NCBI GenBank assembly: GCA_022113835.1
Contig: JAILWY010000002.1
Coordinates: 6,984,501 to 7,048,500, forward strand
Length of the DNA stretch: 64,000 nucleotides
DNA from: Atopsyche davidsoni
Taxonomy: Eukaryota; Arthropoda; Insecta; Trichoptera; Hydrobiosidae
Direction of reading: 5' to 3'
The stretch's first letter is position 1, and each line of letters starts with the position of its first letter. Below, piece after piece: positions 24,672-37,870 of this stretch. A program made the position numbers and the translations under genes. The notes under the pieces are model-generated. The model had not been told where the DNA came from, did not search any database, and was given only the letters and a program-made list of their open reading frames with translations.

Positions 24672-25199
24672 TTTACAGAAGATTAAAGGAAAACCCTCCG
24701 TCGAACGTTTTTTGTAAGAATGTTGAGACTTGTGAGTAAAACATTGCAATGATTGCGTCTATTTATTTTGTCGAGGAATTTAATCGATTCGATAAAATCG
24801 ATGAAATTCGATGTTTTCGCCAATAAGAAAATAAAGCAGAATCTTCTGGAAGCCAGAGAGTTCGACGAGTTGATCCAGCCAGAAATAATTAGAACAAAAA
24901 TAAACTAAAATGGTCTTATGGGGCAAAGTTGACAATATAATACGTTATATAGTACGTTTAGTAAAATATAATTTTATTCCAAGAATGGAAGAAATTTTAA
25001 CTACATGTATGGGAGGGAAGAGGCTCATTTTTAAAAGTAGATTAAGTGCTTTATTTTTATTTTCGTTGTGCTCTAAGCAGGCCAGCAAGCGAGCGTTCTA
25101 ACCCTTGAACCGCAAAGCATGTTTGATCCAACAAAAAAAAACACCTCACGAATTAAAAATAATATTCACATGCCCCGGTAAAATTAGATATATTTTCAA

Positions 25200-25510
25200 G
25201 GACACGGGCGGGGAGTTCTCGGATGCCGCTATGATGCAAATTTATCTGAACTTTCCCGGAGTGACCTTCCGCTTCCCGCCGCGGCGAGAGGACGCGGGGC
25301 TGGACGCGCGTGCAGATGCGGCCGCAGCGAGTGTCGCCGCACCGGAAGCGGTTAATCACCGCGCGGGGAGGGGCGGGGAGGGCGGGGCGGGGGGGAGCAG
25401 CTGGGCCCGCTTCTGGATCATCCCGGGACGGGCTTTGTGCGTATTACGAGGATCGCGTAAGATGTTGTAAAATGCACTACTCGGACTGCCTGCTCGGAGC
25501 CGCTGCTCCT
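25200..25510. promoter_or_regulatory. GC-rich island with G-rich tract
   Basis: Includes a G-rich stretch at 25359-25400 with GGGGCGGGG Sp-type boxes and enough G runs for a quadruplex on the plus strand. The 121-codon plus-strand frame across it also runs through this low-complexity tract, so I do not call it coding. Confidence 0.4.
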
Positions 25511-25899
25511 GAGTACGCGTCACTTTTGATTGTATTGAATTGAAATTATATTTAAGTTACAATCGTAAAAGTATGCAACCAAATAACACTCGTTTACAGA
25601 TCGGTTTATTAACATAGAAATTAAAATGACATCTATAATATTAAATCATTTTAATGTTATCCAAATCAAGTTTTTTTCCTTTATATCATAGATTATCAAC
25701 GTAACCATACTTTTGAAATCGATTCCCGGCGTCTATAGCACTGAATAGAGAGTCTCGCGTTCTATTCAAAACAACATATTGATGCAACTGTTTTGATAGG
25801 AAAAACACAGTGATACAGAGAGGTGGTATTTTATAAAGCGCATGGGACGCAAAATTGACATCTCGTCGATCGTTGTAAAAGCAAAATTACTTCTGCAGC

Positions 25900-26110
25900 C
25901 ATACAATAAAAACGCGCCAAACCGAGAGGGAAGCAGCGGCGTGAACGCAAACTTAGAATTCCCTAAGGACGCGCAGTTTATCCAATCAGGCCTAAACGCC
26001 GTGGAAACCTGCGTTCGGTGATGCCACTCGAGACATCCGCCGGCCGCGTCCATTCACGAGGCCGCCTCGGGCGCAGCGTGACGCAACACATGAATGGCGG
26101 CCGGAGACTC
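25900..26110. promoter_or_regulatory. Island with GGCCGCGTCCATTCA
   Basis: The 15-mer GGCCGCGTCCATTCA at 26042-26056 is repeated exactly at 32414-32428. An ATGAATGGCGGCCGG follows near 26089. The shared wording between separate islands suggests a common binding site. Confidence 0.4.
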
Positions 26111-26792
26111 GGCGCAATCATCGCCAGGCGATTCATTGACGATACCATTTTCATTCAAAATGCCTGACATTGAAATAGACTCTTGAAGTATACTTATTTT
26201 TCCTCAGAATACATCGCTATGAATATACAATACTTATTAATAAAAACCCTCTCCATACGACGCGACACAACTTGCAATTGGCAATTATCGTCCTATTTCG
26301 CGTTGCTTACTAAAAACTAAAGGGACGCCATTGGGTGTTTGCAAATACGGCTATACGTCTTTACGCGTTTGTAACCATTCAGATTAAAATGAAAGTTTAT
26401 TTTAAAAAAATAACAACAATCCAATACTTCTACATCAATTGCATGACTAATTGATGATATCAGTATTAATCTGCAACCCTCCTGCTAATAATTTCTAGAC
26501 CCCCAGTTTGCTTTGTTTTTAACAGCCAACTTCAGTAAATTAAGCCATTCTGAAGTCTCGGTGAAATAATGTAAATATTCAAAATGAATTTTTCATTGAA
26601 TCCAAGAATATTTTTCTTCAAATATTCTAGAGATAGATCGAGCAGAGAAGTATACTTTTACTATTAATGTTTTATTCCGATTCCTCTTATTTATTGTGCA
26701 TTAAATATATATAAAAAAAAAACACTGTTAATTAGCAACAATGAAACACGAATGTAAAAAAGCGTAAGGTCTCCTATTCTGGCCTTATTTTT

Positions 26793-26945
26793 CGAAACAA
26801 TAAATATAGTATCCTCCAGTAAATTTTCCAATAAACTAACGTGGATGCGAAATTTACATCAGTGCCTGGAAGTGCCTTAGTAAGACTGGCCTAGGAATAA
26901 ATGAGTTCAGTGATATGGTCACCGACTTCCTCAGAGAAGAGGCAG
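26793..26945 (+). pseudogene. Second copy of the LINE 3' region
   Basis: Aligns to the fossil at 2345-2500: both have AACAATAAATATAG, then ACGTGGATGCG(A/G)AAT, then CAGTG(C/G)CTGG, then a tail of the form ATGGTCACCGACTTCCTCAG. It is a 5'-truncated, degenerate insertion of the same family in the same orientation. Confidence 0.7.
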
Positions 26946-26999
26946 TACGGACATAAGAAAATAATTTTAAGAAAATCGACAAAGCGAGGACGCTTCCAC

Positions 27000-27190
27000 T
27001 CGGAAATGTAAATTCGCCGGACCCGAGGCGGGCGCGGCCCTGTCGCCCCGCTCTATATTTGTTGCGTCCACATGTCACGTGTCCGCGGGCCGCGCGAGAG
27101 AGAGGGCGAGGGAGCAGGACGGCGGACTTCCGGTGAGCTTTTTGTTCTAAACTCTTGAACTCCACCGGCAGTCACAGGTAGCACTTGCGG
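27000..27190. promoter_or_regulatory. Island with CACGTG E-box
   Basis: A CACGTG palindrome lies at 27075-27080 within TGTCACGTGTCCGCGG. The two minus-strand frames across the island are not called. Confidence 0.35.
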
Positions 27191-27861
27191 GGATTCCGCG
27201 TCTAAAAAATAACTGTTACAGTCTTCTGGTTTCAATTAACCTATATTTTAAGTCACACCCTTTTTCTGAATCAGCTTCATAAATCAACTTGTATTTTTGT
27301 ATTTAAAACTATACATCATAATTATATTATCTTAAGACGTACTCGCTTAACCACTAGCATATGAGCCATGCAAGACCTGTTTACTATTCTAGTTCTGGAC
27401 ATCAAAGTAGCAGAAAGACAAGATATCCGTTATTTAGTGCCTTGTCCCAAAACGACGCCTGAGAGATATAATGGAGTAGACGGTGGAAAGTATAAAAAAA
27501 GACGGATCGATGATCTATGATTTATTTATCGAAAGATGTTTCGCGTACTAGGCTCTTATTCACAAAATTGATAAGACAGAAACCCTGTGAAGTCACATTT
27601 AAAGTATTCATGCCCTGAAGTTGATCATATTGAGTAGAATTTGTAGACAAAGAAGCCAAGACTAAGGAAAAAAGAACGTTTTAAAATAGTTCCTCAGGTG
27701 CAATTTAAAAAAACTTTTAACATTAAAAACAATTTTTACTATTATGGACAATTAGCGATGACTTTTAATTATTCTTCCACAAATTCGAATTTCTAGCTCA
27801 TTTATATTTATTTTTTACTAAATTAAGGTAATTCGATCGATATATATATTTTTTAAACAAA

Positions 27862-27926
27862 TGGGTCTCGAACCCACGCCTCTTAGCTATCGCGGCCTTC
27901 GCCTTAATCCTATCAGCTAACGAGGC
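27862..27926 (-). repeat. tRNA-like / SINE head relic
   Basis: The minus strand reads GTTAGCTGATAGGATTAAGGC (D-arm/box A-like) and, about 25 bases on, GTGGGTTCGAGACCCAT (T-arm with pairing GGG/CCC). The acceptor stem does not close and no clean anticodon arm is seen. A tRNA pseudogene or SINE head are both possible. Confidence 0.5.
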
Positions 27927-28169
27927 TTTATGAAGTATTTTGATTAATTTACCTGGACTACAAATTTAATACTTGGATCTCGCTAGCCCAAGTCATTCTA
28001 AGATGTTCGCTTGGAAAAAAATAGCCTCATGCAGATAAAAACCAGATTTATTTCAAATGAAAAATTCTAATGCGAAGACCTTAAATCATAACGATACCCC
28101 ATTAACAGTAGATCAATTCAAATCAAATTGACCAATGAAGATAGGCAGAATTGAATCATGTCGAGATAG

Positions 28170-28335
28170 CCAAACGTCAATCGCGACATGGACGGCGGAC
28201 CCGGGGAGGCGGCGTGACATCTGAAATTATACGTCGGGGACATTTACGGTGGCGTGTTCGTGCTCCTGTACCGCCGCGTGCGGCTCACGTGTGGTCCAGC
28301 AGGGCTAGCCAACTCCGGAAATGTGGAATATGACT
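28170..28335. promoter_or_regulatory. Island with CACGTG E-box
   Basis: CpG-rich; CACGTG at 28286-28291. No coding signal beyond a short open frame. Confidence 0.3.
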
Positions 28336-28339
28336 GCTG

Positions 28340-29960
28340 ATTGTGTTTTAGAAGTGACAATGTGTAATTTAATCCTTTATTATCTATATCGAACTCAGCA
28401 GTAAAAAAAAACATTTCCTACACGGCTAATAAAAAAATCGTTTTTGAATAAAAGGAAGTAATATACAATATAAAGAAACAAAGAAAAAGAAACTAACCAA
28501 AAACCATAAAAACATTATAATGTGTAATATTGTAATATGTATTCCCTAGTTTTTGTGGAATGAATGGAATCATATTAATGGAATGAAATTTAGATTCAGT
28601 AGCTATGTGTAATTTTGCAATTAAAAGATATACTATTTATAACGCACTGGTTTTAAATAGGCAAGGTGAAAAATCACCCACGGATTACCGTTCGAAATGC
28701 ACATTTCTAAGTACACCGCGTATATTTTATTTGATTATATTAACAAATGAGGTTTTGTTGATTGCTTGTCGCATAGAAATAGAACAATGGTGATGAAAAC
28801 ACAGAGAAATACGATTTAACGCCTTGAAAATGTGGGGATTAATAAATAAATATTTACAAAGCAGGGATCAGAAAGCTAACGGAAACCATTATAGAAATTC
28901 ATGCAATGACTCACAATGAAGACTAATAATATGAACCAAAAGCTTCTGATGGAAATATGTACACTTGAATATACACTAATTTGGAATAAAATATATGTAC
29001 AATGCACAAGTTAAGCTTATCTGAAGTGTTAATAGACATCGAACAAACTACAGATACAAACAATCCGGAGAGGCCAACACGCGATATGCCTCAATTTGTA
29101 AGGGAAAAAAGGTAATTTACTGTAAAACGGTTTACTAAACACGCCGTAATGTCTTTTTTATTTAAATTATTTATAAAAGAAGGTACATTAGATAAAGATC
29201 ACTCATCCCAATGATGATGTCATTTTAACAGAATCATTTTTACATTTGTAAATTATGACGAACAAATAACGAAATTTGGCTGTGGGAAAATTGTAGATTT
29301 GTATTTTTTATTGGCATATCAAAAACAGTATTAAAAAATTCAATATATTTTTTTTACGTCAATATACCGTTATGTATTTAAATCTAAATTGAGTTAGAGC
29401 AGCTCGATTTGTTTTGTAAGCTAAATTAAAATACACGTGAGATGTTAGTTGAATAATAAATGATAGATCGTTCGGTTAATTTGATAAAGAAACATTTGCA
29501 TCGTGTTTTGAGATACAAGACTCCAGAGCTTTGATTATATAATAATTTAAGAAAAATGCCTTTCAATTGGACCCTAATTAGTTTCAAAACTTGTTTAGTT
29601 GTCAAAAGCTGTATTTTAAATACTTTATTGATTAAAAAATAAGTTCGATCTAGTTTTATGTTTAGTCATAAAAATATGAATTACTAACAGAGACATTTCT
29701 GAAAATAAAACTAGCCGATAGTAGCCAAAATGAAATAATACTGAATAAAAAATACATATTATTTCAAGATTCTTAATTTTCTTTAAGAAAATTTACAAAA
29801 GTTTTTGGGGCTATGATATGATATCGGATATTTGGAGCTGCCATTACTTATATATATATATTGATGACCATGACCGTGATAATAAAAGAACATTTAACTT
29901 TGTGAAGTAAATTAAGATAATCTTTATGTTTTATACAGGGATATTATAATTCTTATCCAA
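28340..29960. other. AT-rich spacer
   Basis: Strongly AT-rich, nothing supported. Confidence 0.5.
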
Positions 29961-30019
29961 CAATGGAGTACATTTTTAAACACAGTTTGTCTAGAGTAGC
30001 TATGCTTTACCATCCTCCT

Positions 30020-30290
30020 TTATTGCTGAGCCCACACACGGGCACACCCGTATTAATTTCGCCGGCATGCGCAGTGATCGTCAAATTATCGTCAACAGGC
30101 TGTCCTCGAAACAATAGTCATCGCTTATGCAACATACAGGGGGCTCTCGTGGATGCAATTAAGCGAAACAAGCAATAAATAACAATCAAAATTTTCCCTA
30201 CGACTGCGACAAGCCCCCACTCGGCTGGAGCTCCGAGGGCCCGGGGCGACGAGAGCCCCTCGCCGTGGCTCGTGTCGATTGTGAATCAAT
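30020..30290. promoter_or_regulatory. GC-rich island
   Basis: Two GC-rich parts, 30030-30110 (includes GCATGCGCAGT, NRF1-like) and 30210-30270. A 71-codon plus-strand frame (29963-30178) crosses the first part without recognisable motifs. Confidence 0.3.
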
Positions 30291-30299
30291 CTATATTCA

Positions 30300-31825
30300 T
30301 ACTTTAACCTATGCTCCCTTAAGGGAATGCTTCAATACACTGCTATTAAAGAAAACAACCCTATTCAAGGATATCAATAAAGCGGATATATGCAAGGTTT
30401 ATATTAAATCAATTTGCAGGTTGAAAGGCTCTATTAAATCACAATGAAAAAAAATATTTTTTTCTATTATAAGAAACGAAGATCGAGATATTATTTTTCC
30501 CTCACTACTGTAAGCCGCACAAACAAACAGCTGTTTTATGAAATGACTTCCCGACGACATTAACATTTTGCAAACTATTATTTATTTGAAAAAAATATTT
30601 TTGTTTTCTTATGAAGGTCAGTTTGTATTTAAATATTTTAAAATAAAAAATGTATTGTATCTGTCTGCAACGCATTTCAAAGATTTATAATTAATAGTTT
30701 ATTATAGAGATAACATCACAATTTAAGAAACAAATTATTCACAAGTACACATGCATCTGTGTGTTTTATCTAAATATAAGTGATTCTTAAGTAAATTTGA
30801 TCAACACAAATTTGAATCAATCAGCCATTCGCGTTTACTACATCATTATCAACATTCTCAAGTACTCAGAAGCTTTAAGGTTATTCGGCGAGGTTTAGTA
30901 AAAGCTTTGGGGATCTAATAAACCAGGGGGCAGCCCGCATGGCGTATGCTTTACCATCATCCCACCCACACTCTACCCCTGGACCACCAGCTACTTGGAA
31001 TAGGGGAGCAACAGTGTTTTTTTAAAACTAAAACGTATTCATCAGCAAAAAATAATCTACATATTTCATGGACTTGCAGACTCATATACGTCTGCGAGTA
31101 CAAGCTGGATATTCATTTTTACTGTAATTTATTTGATCCACTCGTAGTTTATTTATTAGAACTGATTGTATAAATTATATTACAGTAACTTTGGTGTAGA
31201 AATTATAAAAAGCAAATGGCTTAGGCGTTGATGAGGTTGGTAATGGACTCTTAGAATTTTTATTCTTCAGTATTGTAAACTGTTACTAAGAAGACGATAT
31301 GAAGGAAAAGTATTAAAGTTTGCAGCAGAAAGCAAAATGATTACATTAAGTGCACACAACTTAAAATCAACGTCATCATACGTACTGCAATCCGCGGCCT
31401 TCTCCGAGAAAATACTATATTAGCGACAGTTCTCCATCGCATTCTAACGGAGGACAAAACACGTCATCAGAAACATTTACGTCTTTGGTGTTCAAATTAA
31501 CTGTACACAATATAGTCAGTGATTATCGGGTTTTAAATATACAGGCAGTACACGTACATAACTCTCACTTTACCTGTTCGTTAAAATTATACATCGTAGC
31601 TAAAGAAGACACACGAGTAATTTATCCGTATGTTATAATTAGCTGTGGTTCAATACAGTGTATTATTTTTTACAAATAATATAGTTTTTTACTTTACTCT
31701 TTTGCAGCACAGCTGACACAGATGAAAATATATTGTTTAAAAAAAATTAAACGCCAAAATTCTATTAAATTTAAACAAAGCAGCCCCAATCAAAATCCGT
31801 TAAAATTTGAAACATGAAGGGGGGC
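30300..31825. other. AT-rich spacer
   Basis: AT-rich. A strong plus-strand 3' splice-like tract ends at TTTTGCAG (31707), but the following sequence is open for only about a dozen codons in one phase. Not called as an exon. Confidence 0.4.
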
Positions 31826-31829
31826 CGCC

Positions 31830-32050
31830 AACAGAATGACAAGAGTCATCATTACACCGGCATGTAGCGATGCCCCGCGAGCCCACCTGCCCTCACCTGT
31901 CCCTGTTCCCACGCGGTACCTCCGACTAATTAACCGATAAACCGACGCGCATTATCGGACACGCTCCACGGCGCGCGGACCCTGCGCGGGGCTGCGGGGC
32001 TGCGGGGCTGCCGGGCTGCCGGGCGGAGGCTCATGCTGGCAGCGAGGAGT
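31830..32050. promoter_or_regulatory. GC-rich island with 8-bp tandem repeat
   Basis: GGCTGCGG-type units repeat at least four times at about 31987-32026. Upstream is a block with several CACCTG-type words (31885-31900). Confidence 0.4.
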
Positions 32051-32399
32051 GAGGATTTCAAGAGCGCTATGTTTGATGAATTTTAGCTATAAAATTAATG
32101 ATCAAATACACTAACTTTTTAATCTTTTTGAATTAAAATAAATATTTACAATAATTAAACAAAGGATGAAAGTATTTTAAACAGTGAAACCTATTGTTAA
32201 ACACAAAAAAGTCAATGAACAGACACTCGCCCTTTTATAAACATGAATATTTTTTAGATAAAAAATAATTTTGTTCAAAGCCACATTGTTTTAAAAAATA
32301 TCCACTTCCAAAATAAGTACTCTTTTAAGTGCAACGTATCTCACGTATAGATTTCCCCAGTGATTTCCGAGTGAATGAATTTAGACGGTTCTTAATATA

Positions 32400-32880
32400 G
32401 GCGCGTCTCCAGAGGCCGCGTCCATTCAGCGCCGCGACGCCCGCCTTGGGACGCGGGGACGCGGGCGGCGCCGATATGTTTTCCCGGCGTTCCGACAAAT
32501 ATACGAGACCTAATCGCCCGCTGAGAGAAATATTTAAAGCTCGCGCCGGTCCGCTCTTCGTCTTCTGTAAAGGCGACGATAAATTCTCCCGCTAAGGGGG
32601 CGGCAGTAATGAATGAATATTTACAGAATACTTCGCTGAAGCTTTCATAGCCGATATGTCAGGGGATAACGATCCCCGCTCGGCTGTCCCCGCAACGGCC
32701 CGGAGTTATGCTGCCATGATTCATGTCACTATTTTCGACTGGCAATCAAAATATATCATAGAAAAATTAGGTGGGATGACAACGCTCCGAGATGTCGCAT
32801 ACCTTGACATTAAATATGACGTGATCACGCTGCACGCCCGTGAAACGTACACTAAATTTTCACACACATAGCGCATCAAT
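32400..32880. promoter_or_regulatory. Long GC-rich island
   Basis: Contains the second exact copy of GGCCGCGTCCATTCA (32414-32428) and ATGAATGAATA near 32609. A 71-codon plus-strand frame at 32656-32871 looks balanced in composition (it includes an IFDWQSKYIIEKLGG stretch) but has no recognised motif; I leave it as an unlikely coding candidate. Confidence 0.35.
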
Positions 32881-32889
32881 AAAGACAGG

Positions 32890-33650
32890 GTATAATAAAA
32901 ATGTTACTACGAAGATAGTATATAACATAGTATGCAACACATAAATAATATTTGTTTTTAATTTCAGCGGAACTCCTAATTATTCAAGTGTCACTTTGTT
33001 ACAAACAATATAAATTTATTTTCAAAAGTATTAACAAATTTTATCATAATGAACTACGAATATTGCAAAACCAGCGATATAAATATAAGTTTATATTCAA
33101 TGTGAATTATTTGCTGCTATAAAAATGTGTAACCCTCTTGAAAGCTCTATGTTCTCTGACCTCACTCATGTTAAGATTAGATAATAATATTTTCATTTTT
33201 ATAAGCGCATGCTGCGTTAAAGAATTGAGTATAATATGTTCGAGGGTGTTTATGTGGAGAATTATGTGACATCATGACGCATAGGTTTAATAATATTATT
33301 CATGAATATTGATAACTTTCTATGTAATTTGATACCTAAGATTAAGTACCCAGTCAATATACAAATTATCTGAACTCTGCACCCGTGCAATATATATAAT
33401 ATCTATGAATCATGTTTAGATTATCTACGGCCAAGTGCTAGATTTCCTTATCTTAATATGTTTTGGACAATTTGGAAATACGTAAATAAGTATGCTGAAG
33501 GCAAGAAGGCAGTGCTAAATCAACAACTTTTGCTCAGTCACGATGTCCGTGTGCAAAAAACAGTCTCTACAGAAAATGACGTCAGTGCGCGTCAAGTTGA
33601 CGTTTGCTGTCGTTTAATTAAAGTTTAATGTCAAGTGACACAGTCTTCTA
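32890..33650. other. AT-rich spacer with one CRE
   Basis: AT-rich. A perfect TGACGTCA lies at 33577-33584, followed by GTGCGCGTCAAG. A plus-strand acceptor-like TTTAATTTCAG ends at about 32967 and is not called. Confidence 0.4.
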
Positions 33651-33724
33651 GTGTGTGACAACCCTGTTGAGCCCAAAGACGGGGATCGTCAGAGATATCA
33701 GCCATATTCACAAACCTTTGGCGA

Positions 33725-33860
33725 ACATTTGTTATAAGTACGCGCTGTCGGTACGCAGTTCGAGTCCCGGCGTGTTTGTCCCAGATAGTGTTTTGCATAG
33801 GAATCCAGGGCCAGCCGAGCGCAGTTCCGGTCTACCCGCCGACCCATTGTTGATGCACGG
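33725..33860 (+). repeat. SINE-like box B in a GC patch
   Basis: GTACGCAGTTCGAGTCCCGGC near 33751-33772 resembles a tRNA T-arm. The upstream box A is not clear. The rest of the patch is GC-rich without a known motif. Confidence 0.3.
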
Positions 33861-33899
33861 GACCGAATTGGGAATTTATTTACTTGAATAGTTAAAATT

Positions 33900-35120
33900 G
33901 TAAAAATAATAACGTGAAACGAATAAAATTATAAAATTCAGTGTATATAAATCTGTATCAAATGTATAATTTATTTAGAAATATAGTATATAAGTATATG
34001 CTATTAGCGTACGGAGCCCGGTTAAATTTGTAACATTCCATATTCTAACAAACCCATATTATAAGATAAATAATGGCAAGGAGGTTACGATATTTAAAAT
34101 TTAAGCACCCTTAAAGGTTTTTTTAAAATTAGTTAAATATATTCTGACGAAGCTTTATAAAGCCTAAAAATTTAAAAATGATTTAAATGTTAAGAATTAA
34201 CTAAAATTCCGCTCCTGATCGCAAAAGCACAAAAAGAGGGCTACAAGTATGGTGGATGGAGGCAGTACAGCCGGAGTCAGACTGCCGCTTGACTCTCGCC
34301 TTGTCGGCACCCAAGGCGGGTAGCAGGTTGGCGTTGTGACCCCCACAGCGTAGTAGTATTGGGGTAGCATAAAAATAAGTAAAAAGCGGGATGCAATCAA
34401 CCGAGTAATAAGTAGCGTGAAAGTCAATTTAGGGTTAAAACGTTTGTGACCTGGGAAAATTAAAGATATTAATTAATTGAAGTAAAAATACGAGGCACTT
34501 TTCAATAAAATAACACTGACTATTTGTCGTAAGAAAATAACTGTAATTAGAAATCTTATCTAGAAATATAATAAAGTGTAAAGTTGAAATATATCGTCCG
34601 TTATTATCCAGGGTAAAAAAAAATTATTGAGATGTGAGAAAATTTTCTAAATTATTTTGTAACATCAAAACTAAATGAATAACCGACGGCCTTCCTTCTT
34701 TTCGTGTGATTTTTATTTTAGAGAGTAAAAATAAAATATTTAATACATTTAGTAACTTGAATAATTAATGAATCTTTCGTCCAAAAATCATATCATCAGC
34801 AATTGAGATTTATAATGACGTTTGTTACAAGTCATCGGTAAGTTAAAATAGAATGTAACGGTTAAACAATTCTCATGATAGAGAACGAGTGTAAATATGC
34901 TATTATCAGCGACATATTCAACTTGAGAATACCTGGACGTTTTAAGTAATTACTGATCAGCCAACAGGACAACGAATTATTATCTAAAATAGTAAAAAAC
35001 CGTATAATGAATCCATCGTTTTATTGCAAAGCGTAATGGGGGAGGGAAAGAATAGCGGGGAAACTCTTATGGGAAAAAATATTCAAATTCTAACGTAGTA
35101 ATACTGAGTGGAAGTTACTG
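33900..35120. other. Spacer with an unclassified GC-balanced patch
   Basis: AT-rich except 34240-34390, which is GC-balanced (includes ACCCAAGGCGGGTAGC and GTTGTGACCCCCACAG) and looks like part of an old mobile element I cannot classify. Confidence 0.3.
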
Positions 35121-35129
35121 GTAGTTAGA

Positions 35130-35250
35130 GGAAGGGTTTCTCAGGTGAGGGGCCACAGGTGTCCACGGGGGTGGGAGCCTAGCGTGGGAACGCCTGGCCC
35201 CGCGAGTCCGTTACGAACACATTACCCCCCGCGAGCTTAGTAACACGACT
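35130..35250. promoter_or_regulatory. Small GC-rich island
   Basis: G-rich on the plus strand (GGTGTCCACGGGGGTGGGAG). No repeat or frame of note. Confidence 0.25.
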
Positions 35251-35259
35251 GCCCCTATC

Positions 35260-36820
35260 TATTTGTACACAGGATTGTTTGAGTTGAAATAGAGGTTAAG
35301 TACAGGGAAATTATTTGTGAGGGATATTCACAGGAATGTTCGTTATGCAGGTAAATACAAGTACAATCAGTGACAAACATTGTGATTGTGGTATCAGCTT
35401 GAAAAAAAAACAATTACTTTAGTATACAACGATCATACTTAATTATAATATTATAAATGATTCGTATTCATACTCTTAATGTTTACAGATAATAAACAGT
35501 TTAAAAACCATAATTATACTTTCAATTATAATTTTCGCTATACTGAACATCAAAATTGAAAAAAATATTGTATTTAATCATACGCACTTAAGTGTTGATT
35601 GTGTTGATCAAAGGATAAATACTTTGAATATTCAAATGTTCACCAGAAAAAATATTTTTCCTATAATGCTTTTACATACATGTTAACAATACAATAAGAC
35701 GAAAACGTTATATACCATAATAATTTATATAACAAATATCATAGTTCATTTGCGCATAGTGTATTTTAATTTATTTTGAAAAACCTTCTTGAAAAGCAAC
35801 CCTCAAAAGTAAATAAATACAAGTACGGAAAAAATTTATAATTTAAATATTTATTGTTAACAAAGACTTTGAATGTAAAATTAACAGCCTTTGAACGCAT
35901 ATTTCATTGTGTAGCTAAAACGTATTGAGTGGATTAAAAATATGATTGATAACTATGAAGAATGATTTTTACTTAAACACTTATTCAATATCATCATTCA
36001 GTCATTTAACAATTCACCCCAGAATTTATTTTCTCAGTACTCTTAGTGATGTTATCTACCCTCCTAAGTCAGTAGTAATAAAAATATCGCAATAAAAGAA
36101 AGAGGAGAGTTCGACTTAATTAATTAATTTTGGGATAGAACATTTTGCTTGCTCTATTATTCGGTAGTATAATTCCTATTAAGCACAATTGTGTTTATAT
36201 AATGTTATTATTTTATTATAAACTCCTATGAAATCAAAAGATTGCAAATACTGATAACAAACAATTTTGGCAACATATACCAAAAGTATGTTTACAGGTT
36301 GTATTTCAGCGCTAAGTATAAATTATCGATACATGAGAAACTAAAAACTATCTCAGAAAATTTTAGACGTCAGGCAGACGCCGGTATAGGTAGTTGGAAT
36401 AGTTCAAATTGATTTTTTTATCGTTGATATTTCCATCTAGTCTTAAGAAAAAACCAAATACTCAAACAATGAGAGATTCTTTTGAGATTATTTCAATTAT
36501 AAAAAATAAATAATAAAATTTTTGTTTTCATGTTCATGCATTGCTTTTTCATTAAGGTCAATATAATAAACAATATTAACTATATTTTTTTATTCAAAAA
36601 AGGTTTTTAATTTAGTTTATTCAATTAGTTTTTGTCAAAAAGAATCAATATTTAATAAAAAAGCATATTAATGTAATATCATAGCAAATTAAGGGTTGAC
36701 TACGTCATACAAGCTTTCACATCTAAAATACCTTTGTATCTTTTAAAATGTTTTATAACAGTAGTTTTAGATAGATAACTTTCAGTTATTTAAACGGCTA
36801 GTCGTATTTCTTTACTGGTT
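35260..36820. other. AT-rich spacer
   Basis: AT-rich, nothing supported. Confidence 0.5.
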
Positions 36821-36829
36821 TCCAGATCG

Positions 36830-36975
36830 GCTAGAGGAAATCTACATCCTGCGAGACCTCGTCCATCTTGTCTTGACGTGCAGTTTCCCTTCAGGGGAAA
36901 GGTGATAAGACTCAATCGGCAACTTTAGCCAGCGACTCGTTACGGCTTCAATTCCCGGTTCAGGACTACCAAACA
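36830..36975 (+). repeat. GC-balanced patch, possible SINE relic
   Basis: ACGGCTTCAATTCCCGGTTCAG near 36944-36965 is box-B-like, but no matching box A is clear. Could equally be a short regulatory element. Confidence 0.25.
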
Positions 36976-37489
36976 CATCGGATATCGCGTTGAAAACTCT
37001 AAATATCTACAACAGGTATAGAGTTGGTAAATATTAACAAATTATGCAAACAGATATGTCATATCTCCAATGTGTACCTTGTAATGTTTATATTTTTAAT
37101 AATTCTACAAAAATATCAAAAACTGTCATACCAATAATAAAAATCATAAATATCCATATGATCAATCATCACGGGCGGCATTTTTGAACCATAAAATATA
37201 TAAGGTTTGTAGAAACATTGTTAAAAGGTGAAAATTAAATTTTTTATAGAAATATATAAAGACATTTTAAATCACAAGTATATATTTTAAATTTAGTGTA
37301 TAATTGAAAAACGTTCCAATATTTCCCCATTCAATGCTTCTACTACAAATAGTGCTAGAAGAAACCAATTACGAAAAGTACCGTACTTTCCTACAATGAA
37401 ATGCAGCGAAAGACAATAAGAGAAGCATCCAGATTTGACGGCAGCAACTTCCAACTGGCAAAGTTTCCAGGCACCCTGTCTAAGGATCT

Positions 37490-37620
37490 AATTAAGGCCA
37501 ATAAGTCCAGCGAGACGTGAGCGCAGGGGTAGGGGTGAGGGGCGCGACGGGTCGCCCGCACCCCCGTACCTAATTATCGCCCAAGGCCTCGCCTCCACTA
37601 GGGGAGACATTCATACGACC
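37490..37620. promoter_or_regulatory. Small GC-rich island
   Basis: G-rich (GGGGTAGGGGTGAGGGGCG), with four G runs that could form a quadruplex on the plus strand. Confidence 0.3.
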
Positions 37621-37687
37621 ACTTGGGCAGATATATTCGCAAAAGCTGCTCTGAGAAGTATGACATATTTACAAAGCTATATACAAG

Positions 37688-37870
37688 TCAATAGTGTTTT
37701 ACCTGTAGCTTAATTTTTAATCCAAAAGCGAAAGATGTCCACGCATAAATAGTATATATAAATGAGCTAAAGAAGCAGGTGAGCAAGCGTTCCATTGCAG
37801 CTGTGTCAGGGATTGTTCTACTCAACATTTTGCCATAATATAAGTTGAGAAATCGCAGAAAAGTTGTCAT
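37688..37870 (-). CDS. small hydrophobic ORF or cryptic exon, unrecognised
   Basis: A 60-codon minus-strand frame starts at 37870 with TAAATGACA. Its middle is hydrophobic and aromatic (LLTCFFSSFIYTIYAW), enough for one membrane segment. A donor CTACAG|GTAAAA near 37702 would remove the last four codons, and an internal acceptor (GCTTCTTTAG) could instead make a 64-nt exon. It is on the same strand as the two ratchet-point candidates. I recognise no family; a chance frame is quite possible. Confidence 0.2.
   Translation of the reverse strand: MTTFLRFLNLYYGKMLSRTIPDTAAMERLLTCFFSSFIYTIYAWTSFAFGLKIKLQVKHY

Noticed and set aside
25105..25470. 121-codon plus-strand open frame
   Set aside because: Runs through a G-rich low-complexity tract; overlapping open frames on the other strand.
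27335..27370. SINE-like box A on the minus strand (CTAGTGGTTAAGC)
   Set aside because: No box B at the right spacing; too short.
31708..31752. Possible exon after a strong TTTTGCAG acceptor
   Set aside because: Stops within about 14 codons in the best short phase; the other open phase is AT-rich low complexity.
32967..33010. Possible exon after TTTAATTTCAG
   Set aside because: Ends after about 14 codons, no donor and no homology.
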